This document shows positions 26,646-35,876 of a stretch of 64,000 nt of DNA, in pieces. The number at the start of each line of letters is the position of its first letter. Position 1 is the first letter of the stretch. This DNA is from Streptomyces lateritius (lineage in GTDB: Bacteria; Actinomycetota; Actinomycetes; Streptomycetales; Streptomycetaceae): contig NZ_BMTO01000008.1 in assembly GCF_014649715.1 (NCBI RefSeq), positions 62,001 to 126,000 on the forward strand. Direction: 5' to 3'. The notes under the pieces were generated by a model. It saw only the letters and a list, made by a program, of their open reading frames with translations. It had not been told where the DNA came from and did no database searches. The position numbers and the translations under genes are program-made.

Positions 26646-28235
26646 ATGTCCCAAGTAGTCAACGCGGGGTTCCCCATCCTGACGGCCACGGCAGCGGTGC
26701 CGGCGATCGGCGCGATCCTCACCGCCGCCGTCCCCGCCGCCCGCCGCACCGCCGCCAAGTGGCTGGCGCTGCTCGTCTCGCTCGTCACGCTCGCGCTGGC
26801 CGCGATCGTGCTCGTCGGCTTCGAGCCCGGTGGCGACCGCTACCAGTTCGTCGAGTCCCACTCCTGGATCAAGGACTTCGGGGTCCGGTACGAACTGGGC
26901 GTGGACGGCATCGGGGTGGCGCTGATCGCGCTCACCGCTCTGCTGATCCCCTTCGTCGTCCTGGCCGGCTGGCACGACGCCGACCCCCTGGAGACGAAGA
27001 GCAGTCGCTGGCGGCCCACCCAGGGATTCTTCGCCCTGATCCTGGCCGTCGAGGCGATGGTGATCCTCTCCTTCGAGGCCACCGACGTCTTCCTCTTCTA
27101 CATCCTGTTCGAAGCCATGCTCATCCCGATGTACTTCCTCATCGGCGGCTTCGGCGACCGGGCCCACGCGGGCTCCGACGAGAACGCGGCCGCCCAACGC
27201 TCCTACGCGGCGGTCAAGTTCCTGCTCTACAACCTGGTCGGCGGGCTGATCATGCTGGCCGCCGTCATCGGCCTGTACGTCGTCGCCGGGAACTTCTCGC
27301 TCACCGAGATCGCCGAGGCGCGGGCGAGCGGGCAGCTGGAGATGGCGACCAACACCGAGCGGCTGCTCTTCCTGGGCTTCTTCTTCGCCTTCGCGGTGAA
27401 GGCGCCGCTGTGGCCGCTGCACACCTGGCTGCCGAACGCGATGGGGGAGGCGACCGCACCGGTCGCCGTCCTCATCACCGCGGTGGTCGACAAGGTCGGC
27501 ACCTTCGCGATGCTCCGCTTCTGCCTGGGGCTCTTCCCCGAGGCCTCGAAGTGGGCGACCCCGGTGATCATCACCCTCGCCCTGATCAGCATCGTCTACG
27601 GCGCACTGCTCGCGGTCGGCCAGCGGGACATCAAGCGCCTGATCGCGTACGCCTCGATCTCCCACTTCGGCTTCATCATCATGGGCATCTTCGCGATGAC
27701 CAGCCAGGGCCAGAGCGGCGCCACGCTCTACATGGTCAACCACGGGATCTCGACGGCCGCGCTGATGCTGGTGGCCGGCTTCCTGATCTCCCGGCGCGGC
27801 TCGCGGCTCATCGCCGACTACGGCGGTGTGCAGAAGGTCGCCCCGGTGCTCGCCGGCACGTTCCTGATCGGCGGTCTGGCCACCCTCTCGCTGCCGGGCC
27901 TCGCGCCCTTCGTCAGTGAATTCCTGGTCCTGGTCGGCACGTTCGCCCGCTACCCGGTGGCCGGCATCATCGCCACCACCGGCATCGTCCTCGCCGCGCT
28001 CTACACCCTCGTCCTGTACCAGCGGACGATGACGGGCCCGGTGAAGGAGGAGGTCCGGGCGATGCCGGACCTGCGGGTGCGGGAACTGGCCGTCGTCGCA
28101 CCGCTGATCGCCCTGTTGATCTTCCTCGGGGTGTTCCCGAAGCCGCTGACGGACATCGTCAACCCGGCGGTCACCCACACCATGTCCGACGTCCAGCAGA
28201 AGGACCCTGCACCCGAAGTGGAGGCGGCCAAGTGA
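26646..28235 (+). CDS. nuoM: NADH-quinone oxidoreductase subunit M
   Basis: NuoM is an antiporter-like proton-pumping subunit. The 529-residue protein has the signatures DGIGVALIALTALLIPFV, FYILFEAMLIPMYFLIG (conserved Glu), KAPLWPLHTWLPNAMGEATAPVAVLI (conserved Lys, about 254-279) and GQRDIKRLIAYASISHFGF. I chose ATG at 26646; an in-frame GTG at 26637 would overlap the nuoL stop as GTGA and is an equally good coupled start. The last bases overlap nuoN as GTGA. Confidence 0.96.
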   Translation: MSQVVNAGFPILTATAAVPAIGAILTAAVPAARRTAAKWLALLVSLVTLALAAIVLVGFEPGGDRYQFVESHSWIKDFGVRYELGVDGIGVALIALTALLIPFVVLAGWHDADPLETKSSRWRPTQGFFALILAVEAMVILSFEATDVFLFYILFEAMLIPMYFLIGGFGDRAHAGSDENAAAQRSYAAVKFLLYNLVGGLIMLAAVIGLYVVAGNFSLTEIAEARASGQLEMATNTERLLFLGFFFAFAVKAPLWPLHTWLPNAMGEATAPVAVLITAVVDKVGTFAMLRFCLGLFPEASKWATPVIITLALISIVYGALLAVGQRDIKRLIAYASISHFGFIIMGIFAMTSQGQSGATLYMVNHGISTAALMLVAGFLISRRGSRLIADYGGVQKVAPVLAGTFLIGGLATLSLPGLAPFVSEFLVLVGTFARYPVAGIIATTGIVLAALYTLVLYQRTMTGPVKEEVRAMPDLRVRELAVVAPLIALLIFLGVFPKPLTDIVNPAVTHTMSDVQQKDPAPEVEAAK

Positions 28236-29893
28236 GCGCATCAGCCGTCGCGCCAGCTGTCCACAGCCTGTGGACGGCGGCCGCCGAGCCGTTGACCAAG
28301 ATCCCGGCACCCCACATCGAGTACGTCCAGCTCTCGCCCGTACTCATCGTGGTCGGCGCCGCGGTCCTCAGCGTCCTCGTAGAGGCCTTCGTGCCCCGCA
28401 AGCGCCGCTACCACAGCCAGGTGTTCCTCACCGTCCTGGCCCTCGTCGCCGCCTTCGCCGCCATCGTCGGCCTCGCCGCCGGCGGCTACGGCTCCACCAA
28501 GGCCCACATCGCGGCCATGGGCGCCGTCGCCGTCGACGGCCCGGCGCTCTTCCTGCAGGGCACCATCCTGCTGGCCTCGATCGTCGCGGTCTTCACCTTC
28601 GCCGAGCGCAGGCTCGACCCGGTCCACCACGGTCACAAGGTCGACTCCTTCGCCGCCGAGGCCGCCGCCGTCCCCGGCAGCGAACAGGAACGGGCGGCGG
28701 CCAAGGCCGGGTTCACCACCACCGAGGTGTTCCCGCTGGCACTGTTCGCCGTCGCCGGCATGCTGGTCTTCCCCGCCGCCAACGACCTCCTGACGCTCTT
28801 CATCGCCCTGGAGGTCTTCTCCCTCCCGCTCTACCTGCTCTGCGCCGTCGCCCGCCGCAGGCGGCTGATGTCGCAGGAGGCCGCGGTCAAGTACTTCCTC
28901 CTCGGCGCCTTCTCCTCGGCGTTCCTGCTCTTCGGCATCGCTCTTCTCTACGGCTACGCGGGCTCCGTCTCGTATGCCACGATCGCCGACGTCGTCGACG
29001 GTTCGGTCGCCGCCGTCGATCCGGCCCTCGCCCAGACCATGGGCAACGACGTCCTGCTGCTCATCGGCTTCGCGATGGTCCTGATGGGGCTGCTCTTCAA
29101 GGTCGGCGCCGTGCCGTTCCACATGTGGACCCCGGACGTCTACCAGGGCGCCCCGACCCCCGTCACCGGCTTCATGGCCGCCGCCACGAAGGTCGCCGCG
29201 TTCGGCGCGCTGCTGCGCCTGCTGTACGTGGTGCTGCCGGGCCTCACGTGGGACTGGCGGCCGGTCATGTGGGGCGTCGCCATCGTCACCATGCTGGGCG
29301 GCGCGATCGTCGCGATCACCCAGACCGACATCAAGCGGCTCCTCGCGTACTCCTCCATCGCGCACGCCGGCTTCCTGCTCGCCGGTGTCATCGCGGCCAC
29401 GCCGACCGGCATCTCCTCGGTGCTGTTCTACCTGGGCGCCTACTCCTTCGTGACGATCGGCGCCTTCGCCGTGGTCACGCTGGTGCGGGACGCGGGCGGG
29501 GAGGCCACGCACCTGTCCAAGTGGGCCGGTCTGGGCCGTCGTTCGCCGCTGGTGGCGGCGGTCTTCGCGGTCTTCCTGCTCGCCTTCGCCGGTATCCCGC
29601 TCACCTCCGGGTTCTCGGGGAAGTTCGCCGTCTTCAAGGCGGCGGCGGAGGGTGGCGCGGGGGCGCTGGTCGTCGTCGGTGTCGTCTCGTCGGCGATCGC
29701 CGCGTTCTTCTACATCCGGGTGATCGTGCTGATGTTCTTCAGCGAGCCGAAGGCGGACGGCCCCACGGTCGCCGTGCCCTCGGCCTTCACGGCGGCCACC
29801 ATCACGGCGGGCGTCGTGGTCACCCTCGTCCTGGGCCTCGCGCCGCAGTACTTCCTGGACCTGGCGGGCCAGGCGAGCGTGTTCGTGAGGTAG
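28232..29893 (+). CDS. nuoN: NADH-quinone oxidoreductase subunit N
   Basis: NuoN is the third antiporter-like subunit and the last gene of the operon. The 553-residue membrane protein has FIALEVFSLPLYLLCAVAR (conserved Glu, about 189-207), FKVGAVPFHMWTPDVYQGAPTPVTGFMAA (about 289-317) and TQTDIKRLLAYSSIAHAGF (about 364-382). GTG at 28232 overlaps the nuoM stop. A strong hairpin at 29906-29941 ends the operon. Confidence 0.97.
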   Translation: MSASAVAPAVHSLWTAAAEPLTKIPAPHIEYVQLSPVLIVVGAAVLSVLVEAFVPRKRRYHSQVFLTVLALVAAFAAIVGLAAGGYGSTKAHIAAMGAVAVDGPALFLQGTILLASIVAVFTFAERRLDPVHHGHKVDSFAAEAAAVPGSEQERAAAKAGFTTTEVFPLALFAVAGMLVFPAANDLLTLFIALEVFSLPLYLLCAVARRRRLMSQEAAVKYFLLGAFSSAFLLFGIALLYGYAGSVSYATIADVVDGSVAAVDPALAQTMGNDVLLLIGFAMVLMGLLFKVGAVPFHMWTPDVYQGAPTPVTGFMAAATKVAAFGALLRLLYVVLPGLTWDWRPVMWGVAIVTMLGGAIVAITQTDIKRLLAYSSIAHAGFLLAGVIAATPTGISSVLFYLGAYSFVTIGAFAVVTLVRDAGGEATHLSKWAGLGRRSPLVAAVFAVFLLAFAGIPLTSGFSGKFAVFKAAAEGGAGALVVVGVVSSAIAAFFYIRVIVLMFFSEPKADGPTVAVPSAFTAATITAGVVVTLVLGLAPQYFLDLAGQASVFVR

Positions 29894-29905
29894 CGACTGC
29901 TTGAC

Positions 29906-29941
29906 AGGGCCCGGTCCCCGCGTGAGCGAGGGCCGGGCCCT
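29906..29941. terminator. Terminator at the end of the nuoA-N operon
   Basis: AGGGCCCGG (29906-29914) pairs perfectly with CCGGGCCCT (29933-29941), with further wobble pairs inside. It lies 13 bases after the nuoN stop and before the convergent secreted-protein gene, so it may serve both strands. Confidence 0.75.
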
Positions 29942-29950
29942 GACGCATGC

Positions 29951-30496
29951 CTACGGCTTCGCCATGTCAGGCGGGCAGTCGCACGTCACCCTCGGGTTGT
30001 ACGGCGTGAACACGCCCTTCGGGTTCTTCTTGAAGATCCAGGCGTGCAGGGAGTAGTGGCTTCCCAGGCCGGGGAGGACGGCCGGCCCGTCGAAGTCCCG
30101 GTCGAACATCCGCGGGCGCGGTTGGCCCGTGTTGAGAACGATGTACTCGACCGCGACCAGCTGCCGCTTGCCGTGGTGGTCGTCCTCGTAGAGCAGAGCG
30201 GCGGGCCTGGTCGGGTCGGTGGAGCCGATGTGCGCGGGCTTGACGTAGTGGTAGCCCATGCCGCCGAGCGTCGGGTCCTCGACGCACTCGTCTGTCCGGA
30301 GGTAGCCGTCGTTCAGGGCGGCCTGCTCGGACGTGTACTTCACCGTGGCGTTGTAGGCCTTGGTCAGGTCCGGGTGGGGCCAGTCGTTGCCTTTCACGGC
30401 CGAGGCCGCCGCCGAGGCCGGAGCCGTCACCAGGGCCGACGAGACGGCGGCGGCGAGGGCGAGCGTGGCTATGAGCGGACGGGGGCGTACGGGCAT
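29951..30496 (-). CDS. Small secreted protein of unknown function
   Basis: The 181-residue precursor has a classical signal peptide (MPVRPRPLIATLALAAAVSSALVTAPASA, cut near residue 29). The mature part holds WPHPDLTKAYNATVKYTSEQAALNDGYLRTDECV, a GMGYHYVKP segment, VAVEYIVLN and a C-terminal VTCDCPPD. Cysteines at about 80, 173 and 175 could form disulfides. I do not know its function. ATG at 30496 is chosen because AAGGAG lies upstream and the signal peptide starts there. It is convergent with nuoN and stands alone. Confidence 0.85.
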   Translation of the reverse strand: MPVRPRPLIATLALAAAVSSALVTAPASAAASAVKGNDWPHPDLTKAYNATVKYTSEQAALNDGYLRTDECVEDPTLGGMGYHYVKPAHIGSTDPTRPAALLYEDDHHGKRQLVAVEYIVLNTGQPRPRMFDRDFDGPAVLPGLGSHYSLHAWIFKKNPKGVFTPYNPRVTCDCPPDMAKP

Positions 30497-30635
30497 CGCG
30501 TTGCTCCTTGGGCGGGGTGCGCGCGCCCCTGAGCGGGGCGCCGGACGAGTGGGCTCTCCCCTGTTCCCACAGTGAGCAGCATGGGCGGCCGAACGGGTCA
30601 CCGCACGCCGGGTGACCCGTTCGGGACGCGCGCGA

Positions 30636-31868
30636 TCAGGCGCCCGGCGCGGCCACGATCCGGCCGCTCACCTCGCCGAGCGCGACCTGCGTGCCGTCCG
30701 GGCCCGGCGCCCACGCGGCGAGCGTGACCTCGTCGCCGTCCTCCAGGAAGGTGCGCTTGCCGGTGGGCAGCTCCAGGGGGTCGCGGCCGTTCCAGGTCAG
30801 TTCGAGGAGCGAGCCGCGCTGGTGCACCTCGGGCCCGGAGACCGTGCCGGAGCCGTACAGGTCACCGGTCCGCAGCGAGGCGCCGTTGACCGTCATGTGG
30901 GCGAGCTGCTGGGCGGCCGTCCAGTACATCGTGGAGAACGGCGGCTCGGAGACCACCTCGCCGTTGATCCGGACCGTGATCCGCAGATCGAAGCCGCCGG
31001 GCTCCTCCTCGGCGGAGTCGTCGAGGTACGGCAGCAGGCCGGCGTCCCGGGCCGGCGGGTCGACGCGTGCCGCGTCCAGGGCCTCCAAGGGGGTCACCCA
31101 GGCCGAGACGGAGGTCGTGAACGACTTCCCGAGGAACGGGCCGAGCGGTACGTACTCCCAGGCCTGGATGTCGCGGGCCGACCAGTCGTTGAGCAGCGTC
31201 AGTCCGAAGACGTGCTCACGGAAGTCGCCGAGCGGGACCGGCGTGCCGAGGGTGGAGGGGGTGCCGACGACGAAGCCGACCTCCGCCTCGATGTCCAGCT
31301 TCACCGACGGGCCGAAGACCGGTGCCGGGTCGGTGGGCGCCTTGCGCTGCCCGGCGGGGCGTACGACATCGGTGCCGGAGACGACGACCGTGCCGGCGCG
31401 CCCGTGGTAACCGATGGGCAGGTGCTTCCAGTTGGGGGTGAGCGCGTCGCCGTCGGGGCGGAAGATGCGGCCCACGTTCGTGGCGTGGTGCTCGCTCGCG
31501 TAGAAGTCGACGTAGTCCGCGACCTCGAACGGCAGGTGCAGGGTGACGGAGTCCAGCGGGTGCAGCAGCGGCTCTATGTCGGGCCGGTGCGCGGGCACCG
31601 TCACCCAGGCGGTCAGCGCCCTGCGCACATCGCGCCAGGCGGTGCGGCCGGCCGCGAGCAGCGCGTTCAGAGAGGGCTGGGCGAGCAGCGCGGCGTAGGG
31701 GGAGCCGAGCGCGTGCGCGGCGGCTCCCGCGTCGAGGACATGACCGCCGATGCGGACCCCGACCCTCCGCCGGCCGGGCTCGTCGGCGGTGGAGAAGACG
31801 CCGTACGGAAGGTTGTGCGGGCCGAAGGGATCGCCCTCGGCCAGGTCGAGCGGGGACTGCTCGGGCAT
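30636..31868 (-). CDS. fahA: Fumarylacetoacetase (tyrosine/homogentisate degradation)
   Basis: The enzyme splits fumarylacetoacetate into fumarate and acetoacetate, the last step of tyrosine breakdown through homogentisate. The 410-residue protein has the N-terminal FAH domain (FGPHNLPYGVFS at about 13-24) and the C-terminal catalytic domain with DFYASEHHATNVGRIFR (about 125-141), WKHLPIGYHGR, the metal ligands in KLDIEAEVGFVVG and LLNDWSARDIQAWEYVPLGPFLGKSF (about 232-257), and HMTVNGASLRTGDLYGSGTVSG. ATG at 31868 (MPEQSPLDL) is the family start. Other genes of the pathway are not in the window. Confidence 0.96.
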   Translation of the reverse strand: MPEQSPLDLAEGDPFGPHNLPYGVFSTADEPGRRRVGVRIGGHVLDAGAAAHALGSPYAALLAQPSLNALLAAGRTAWRDVRRALTAWVTVPAHRPDIEPLLHPLDSVTLHLPFEVADYVDFYASEHHATNVGRIFRPDGDALTPNWKHLPIGYHGRAGTVVVSGTDVVRPAGQRKAPTDPAPVFGPSVKLDIEAEVGFVVGTPSTLGTPVPLGDFREHVFGLTLLNDWSARDIQAWEYVPLGPFLGKSFTTSVSAWVTPLEALDAARVDPPARDAGLLPYLDDSAEEEPGGFDLRITVRINGEVVSEPPFSTMYWTAAQQLAHMTVNGASLRTGDLYGSGTVSGPEVHQRGSLLELTWNGRDPLELPTGKRTFLEDGDEVTLAAWAPGPDGTQVALGEVSGRIVAAPGA

Positions 31869-32157
31869 CGGTGCTTGCCTCGCTTTCCACGGGTGTGGGG
31901 GACACGTTACGGGGCGGGGCGCGGGGCGCGGATGACATGGGTCACACAAAAAGTGGGGCCCATGTGCACAACTGTCCATGTTCGAGGGGCTTTATTCGGC
32001 CTGTGTGCCGACTGTGCGTCCGAGGGCATCCAATTGCCGCTGTTCCGCGGACTTATTCGGGTCATACGATCTCGGCGACGGTCGCGCTCGCGTGAAGTCC
32101 CCCGCAGGCGTGACCCCCCTTTCTTTCATCTTCTTCTTCGACCAGAAAAGGTCCACC

Positions 32158-33456
32158 TTGAAGATCCGCCGCATTCTCGCGACCGCCGTGGCCGCCGCCG
32201 TGACGACACCGGTCGTCTTCCTCTCGGCGGCCCCGGCCTTCGCCGACACCAAGCCGACCGCGCCGGCGCAGACGCAGGACCAGAAGCCGACGATCGAGCA
32301 GCTGAAGGCCGCGGTCACCGCCGCCCAGACGGCGTACGACATCGCCGTCATCGCCGAGTCCGACGCCAGGAAGGCGATCGAGGCGCTGATCGACCCGGAG
32401 AACGGGCTTCAGATCCACGTCCGCGAGACCAGGGAACTCGCGGCGAAGGCCGCCGAGGACAAGGTCAAGGCCGACGAGAAGGTCACCACCGCCCAGGCCA
32501 AGCTGGACGCGGCCACCGACGAGGCGGCCAAGGCCGAGGCACAGAAGGAGCTCGACGAGGCCAAGACGGCCGCGGAGACCGCCGCCGCCGCCAAGACCGC
32601 CGCCGACACCAAGGTGACCGCGGCCGTGAAGGCCCTCGAGGACGCCAAGGTCGCCGCCTTCACCACGCTCGCCACGGCGACGTCCACCAAGGAGGTGGCC
32701 CTCAAGACGCTGAAGGCCGCCGAGAAGGCGCTCGCCGACGCCCTGGCTGAGGAGGGTGAGGAGCCGGGCGAGGAGGAGCCGCCGCACGAGGACTGCTTCC
32801 CCGAGTCCCGGTTCACCACCGTCGTCCACGGTCTGCCCGAGAAGGTCGTCGCCGGTACGACCGTCGACTTCACCCTGCGGGTGACCAACGGCACCGACAA
32901 GAAGATGGACGAGGTGTACCCGTACGCCGCCGTCCACGCCTTCGACGCGAAGGGCATCAAGGAGCTCGACACGTACCTGGACCTGGAGTGGGCCACCGCC
33001 GGCAACGCCAAGTGGCAGGACGTCGACCCGGGCGAGAGCCTGTTCATCGGCGCGGTGGGCGCCAAGTCCTCGGTCGACGTCAAGCTGCGGCTGAAGGTCG
33101 ACGCGGACACCCCGGCCGGCCAGGGCGCCGCCTTCGTCGCGGGTGACTTCTGGAACGAGGACGAGTCCTGCGGTGGCACGCCGGACGTGGAGATCTACGA
33201 CTTCAGCATCCTCGCCAAGGGCACCGAGCCGGGCAAGGTGGACGACGCCACGGCCAAGCCCGGCAACACCGGCACCACCCAGCAGGGCGGTTCCTCGAAC
33301 ACGCCGGTGACCAACAACGGCACCACCGGTTCGCTCGCCGAGACCGGTTCCGACTCGGCGGTTCCGCAGATCGCCATGGCGGGTGGCGCGGCCGTCGTCC
33401 TCGGCGCCGGCGCGATGTTCTTCGTCCGTCGCCGCAACGCCGGCGTCGACGCCTGA
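32158..33456 (+). CDS. Sortase-anchored (LAETG) surface protein with coiled coil
   Basis: The 432-residue precursor has a signal peptide (cut after AFA near residue 31), an Ala/Lys/Glu-rich region at about 40-205 with strong coiled-coil heptad character, an acidic linker, and an immunoglobulin-like beta domain at about 215-350 with two cysteines (HEDCFPE and DESCGGT) that may pair. A Gly/Thr/Asn linker leads to LAETG (about 393), a hydrophobic helix and an RRR tail: a cell-wall sorting signal of the LAXTG type used by streptomycete class E sortases. Start is TTG at 32158 after AAAGG. The function is unknown; surface adhesion or spacer roles are inference. Confidence 0.9.
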   Translation: MKIRRILATAVAAAVTTPVVFLSAAPAFADTKPTAPAQTQDQKPTIEQLKAAVTAAQTAYDIAVIAESDARKAIEALIDPENGLQIHVRETRELAAKAAEDKVKADEKVTTAQAKLDAATDEAAKAEAQKELDEAKTAAETAAAAKTAADTKVTAAVKALEDAKVAAFTTLATATSTKEVALKTLKAAEKALADALAEEGEEPGEEEPPHEDCFPESRFTTVVHGLPEKVVAGTTVDFTLRVTNGTDKKMDEVYPYAAVHAFDAKGIKELDTYLDLEWATAGNAKWQDVDPGESLFIGAVGAKSSVDVKLRLKVDADTPAGQGAAFVAGDFWNEDESCGGTPDVEIYDFSILAKGTEPGKVDDATAKPGNTGTTQQGGSSNTPVTNNGTTGSLAETGSDSAVPQIAMAGGAAVVLGAGAMFFVRRRNAGVDA

Positions 33457-33471
33457 CAGCAGTGAGCGAAT

Positions 33472-33501
33472 GTCCCCGCGCCCCTTTCGGGGCGCGGGGA
33501 C
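33472..33501 (+). terminator. Rho-independent terminator after the LAETG gene
   Basis: GTCCCCGCGCCCC and GGGGCGCGGGGAC form a perfect 13-bp stem with a TTTC loop, followed by TTTCCTTTT. It lies 15 bases after the stop codon. It may also serve the convergent hydrolase gene ending at 33514. Confidence 0.9.
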
Positions 33502-33513
33502 TTTCCTTTTCGT

Positions 33514-35511
33514 TCACCCCGCCGTACGCGGAATGCGCTTTTCCCAGGTGCGGTGGAAGAGGACTTCCCCGCCCTCCTTGCACACCACCTCGTTCGACGT
33601 GACGAATTCCTCCGCCTCGCACGAGATTTCGGAACGTGTGTCGATCGTGACGTCCCACGCCATTTCCGGTCGGTGCAGCCGGATCGACCAGTCCGAGCGG
33701 GTGTGGGCCGACAACGGGTCGTCCTCCGTGATCGTGTACGTCTCCAGGGCTTCCTCGGTGCATTCCAGGCCGTCCGGGTAGACCCGCGTACCGCCGTGGC
33801 GGGGGTCGACCTCCAGGCGCCACTCGCCCTTCGCGACGTCGCGTACCACCAGCCGCTCCGGGCGGGGTTCCTCCAGCGTCGCCGGGAAGCTCACGCCGAG
33901 GGGTTCGGACTGCTCCGGTTCCTGCCACACGAGCCTGTCCCGGGTGGGGCGGCGGACGGGCAGGGTCAGGTGGGAGGGGGCCGGATCGAGGGTGAAGCCC
34001 TCCGCGTCCGGCTGGGGCCAGATCCACGGCCAGTACGCGGAGGAGACCGCGAGGCGGACCCGGTGGCCGGGCGGGAAGGTGTGGCCGATGCCGTTCAGCT
34101 CGAAGACGACCTCCTCGCCCGCCCCGACCCGCGCCTGCACCACCCGGTCGCGGCCGTGGCGGGCGGAGAGGTTGAGCGCCCCCCGGGTGACCAGGGTCGA
34201 GGAGCCGTCCGGGGCGACGTCGCAGAGGCGGGCGATCACCTGACCCGTGGGGGCGCCCGCGCGCAGGGAGAGGCTCACCCGGGGCCGGCCCAGGATCTCC
34301 ACGGGTGGGCCGCCCGCGGGGACCACGAAGTCGAAGCAGGCCGAGTGGGCGTCCTCGCCGCGCTGGTCGGGCGGCAGGTCGGCGTCGTTGCCGAAGGGGA
34401 AGAAGCGCCCGGCGTCCAGGCCGGTCCGCTGCGGGGAGCGGACCAGGACCGGCTCCCCCTGGAAGGCGTACGTCACCGGGGTGACGTGCGGGGACGGCCA
34501 GGCGGGGTCGGCGACCCAGCGGCCCGGCAGCTTCTCGTACACCGTGGCGGGCGGGTGCGAGTCGCTGATCCAGGAGCGCAGCAGCGGCTCCGCCATCACG
34601 TCGTTGTCCGCGCCCTTGAGGTGGTGGTCCCACCAGCGCAGCGTCTCCTGGAAGAAGCCGATCGCCGGCCCCGGCGGCAGGCCCCGGTCGGGGTACTGGT
34701 GGGACCAGGGGCCGATGATCCCGCGGACGCGGTCCTGGGGGAGGTGCTCGACCAGCCGGAGCACGGTGTCCCGGTACGGGTCGTGCCAGCCGCCGACCGC
34801 GAGGACGGCCGCCTCGATGGCGCCGTAGTCCTCGCAGACGCTGCCGTGCTTCCAGTAGTCGTCGCGGGTCTGGTGGGCGAGCCAGGTGTGGAGGAAGGGG
34901 TCGACCGCCTCCAGGCGCTCCAGCCACATCTCGCGCCACGTCTCACCGGCGTACCGCGGGTCGGGCGGGCGGGAGACGAAGGCGAGCATGGTCGCGGCCC
35001 AGGCGTGCATGTCCACGGCGAGGACGGAGCCGCCCATGTAGTGGACGTCGTTGTCGTAGCGGTCGTCGGTCGAGCAGACGGTGACGACCGCCTTCAGCGG
35101 CTCGGGGGCGAGCGCGGCGATCTGGAGCGAGTTGAAGCCGCCCCAGGAGATCCCGAACATGCCGACCTTGCCGGTGCACCAGTCCTGCTCGGCGAGCCAG
35201 TTCACCACCGCCACGCCGTCGGCCAGCTCGGTCGCGTCGTACTCGTCACCCGGCAGGCCCTCGCTGTTGCCGTGGCCGCGCACGTCGACGCGTACGGAGG
35301 CGTAGCCGTGCCCGGCGTACCAGGGGTGGCGCTGCCAGTCGCGGGGCGCGGTCCAGTCGGTGAGGCGGTGGGGCAGGTACTCCAGCAGGGCGGGGACGGG
35401 CGCGTCGGTGACCGGCCTCCAGATCCGGGCGTACAGCCGTGTGCCGTCCGCCATGGGGATGCGGACGTCGTCGTGGACGGTCTCGTACGGGAACTCGGTG
35501 CGGATCTTCAC
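33514..35511 (-). CDS. CocE/NonD-family (peptidase S15-type) serine hydrolase
   Basis: The 665-residue protein has an alpha/beta-hydrolase domain with VRVDVRGHGNSEG, the nucleophile elbow GISWGG (Ser about residue 121), a GGWHDPYRD Asp region and a GPWSHQ His region, and a C-terminal jelly-roll X-Pro dipeptidyl-peptidase domain (about 380-560, with VSLSLRAGAPTGQVIARLCDVAPDG). The family hydrolyses acyl esters or X-Pro peptides; the substrate is unknown. No signal peptide is seen. GTG at 35511 is chosen because GAGGAGG lies about ten bases upstream and MKIRTEFPYET is the natural start. Confidence 0.92.
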   Translation of the reverse strand: MKIRTEFPYETVHDDVRIPMADGTRLYARIWRPVTDAPVPALLEYLPHRLTDWTAPRDWQRHPWYAGHGYASVRVDVRGHGNSEGLPGDEYDATELADGVAVVNWLAEQDWCTGKVGMFGISWGGFNSLQIAALAPEPLKAVVTVCSTDDRYDNDVHYMGGSVLAVDMHAWAATMLAFVSRPPDPRYAGETWREMWLERLEAVDPFLHTWLAHQTRDDYWKHGSVCEDYGAIEAAVLAVGGWHDPYRDTVLRLVEHLPQDRVRGIIGPWSHQYPDRGLPPGPAIGFFQETLRWWDHHLKGADNDVMAEPLLRSWISDSHPPATVYEKLPGRWVADPAWPSPHVTPVTYAFQGEPVLVRSPQRTGLDAGRFFPFGNDADLPPDQRGEDAHSACFDFVVPAGGPPVEILGRPRVSLSLRAGAPTGQVIARLCDVAPDGSSTLVTRGALNLSARHGRDRVVQARVGAGEEVVFELNGIGHTFPPGHRVRLAVSSAYWPWIWPQPDAEGFTLDPAPSHLTLPVRRPTRDRLVWQEPEQSEPLGVSFPATLEEPRPERLVVRDVAKGEWRLEVDPRHGGTRVYPDGLECTEEALETYTITEDDPLSAHTRSDWSIRLHRPEMAWDVTIDTRSEISCEAEEFVTSNEVVCKEGGEVLFHRTWEKRIPRTAG

Positions 35512-35876
35512 GGTGCGGACACCTCCTCGGGAGGCCCTGGGCGGGGGGAACTCAGTGGACGGGGTGCGTGGTGCGGCGCAGCCGGAACAAGTCCTTCGAC
35601 GGGGCGAAGAGGGCATGATCTTCCTCGGGCGGTGGCCGCTCACCGTCCGTGTCGATATCGATCACTGTTCGGGACAAAAGGCGCACTCCTGATCGTATGA
35701 GCTGATCACGAACATACCGGGGGTGGCGGGAAGGCGCCCATGGTGATCGAAAGGCGACCGGATACGCTGACTTGAGTGAATCGAGCGACACATCGACAAT
35801 CCGTGTGATCGTCGGCAGTGCCAGCAGGCGTGACAGCAGACGCTGGACCAGGCGTCAGCAGACAGGAGACCCCCTC
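35512..35876. other. Divergent intergenic region, hydrolase and polyprenyl synthase
   Basis: No gene is supportable here. The region holds the promoters of both neighbours. A TACGCT -10 candidate lies at 35763-35768 for the plus strand. The plus leader contains a short hairpin (GACGC with GCGTC, 35839-35856) just before the AGGAG ribosome binding site of the polyprenyl synthase. Confidence 0.45.
35763..35768 (+). promoter_or_regulatory. Candidate -10 element of the polyprenyl synthase gene
   Basis: TACGCT fits the TANNNT pattern, with a weak TGGTGA at -35 spacing (16 bases). It would give a leader of about 100 bases. Confidence 0.3.
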
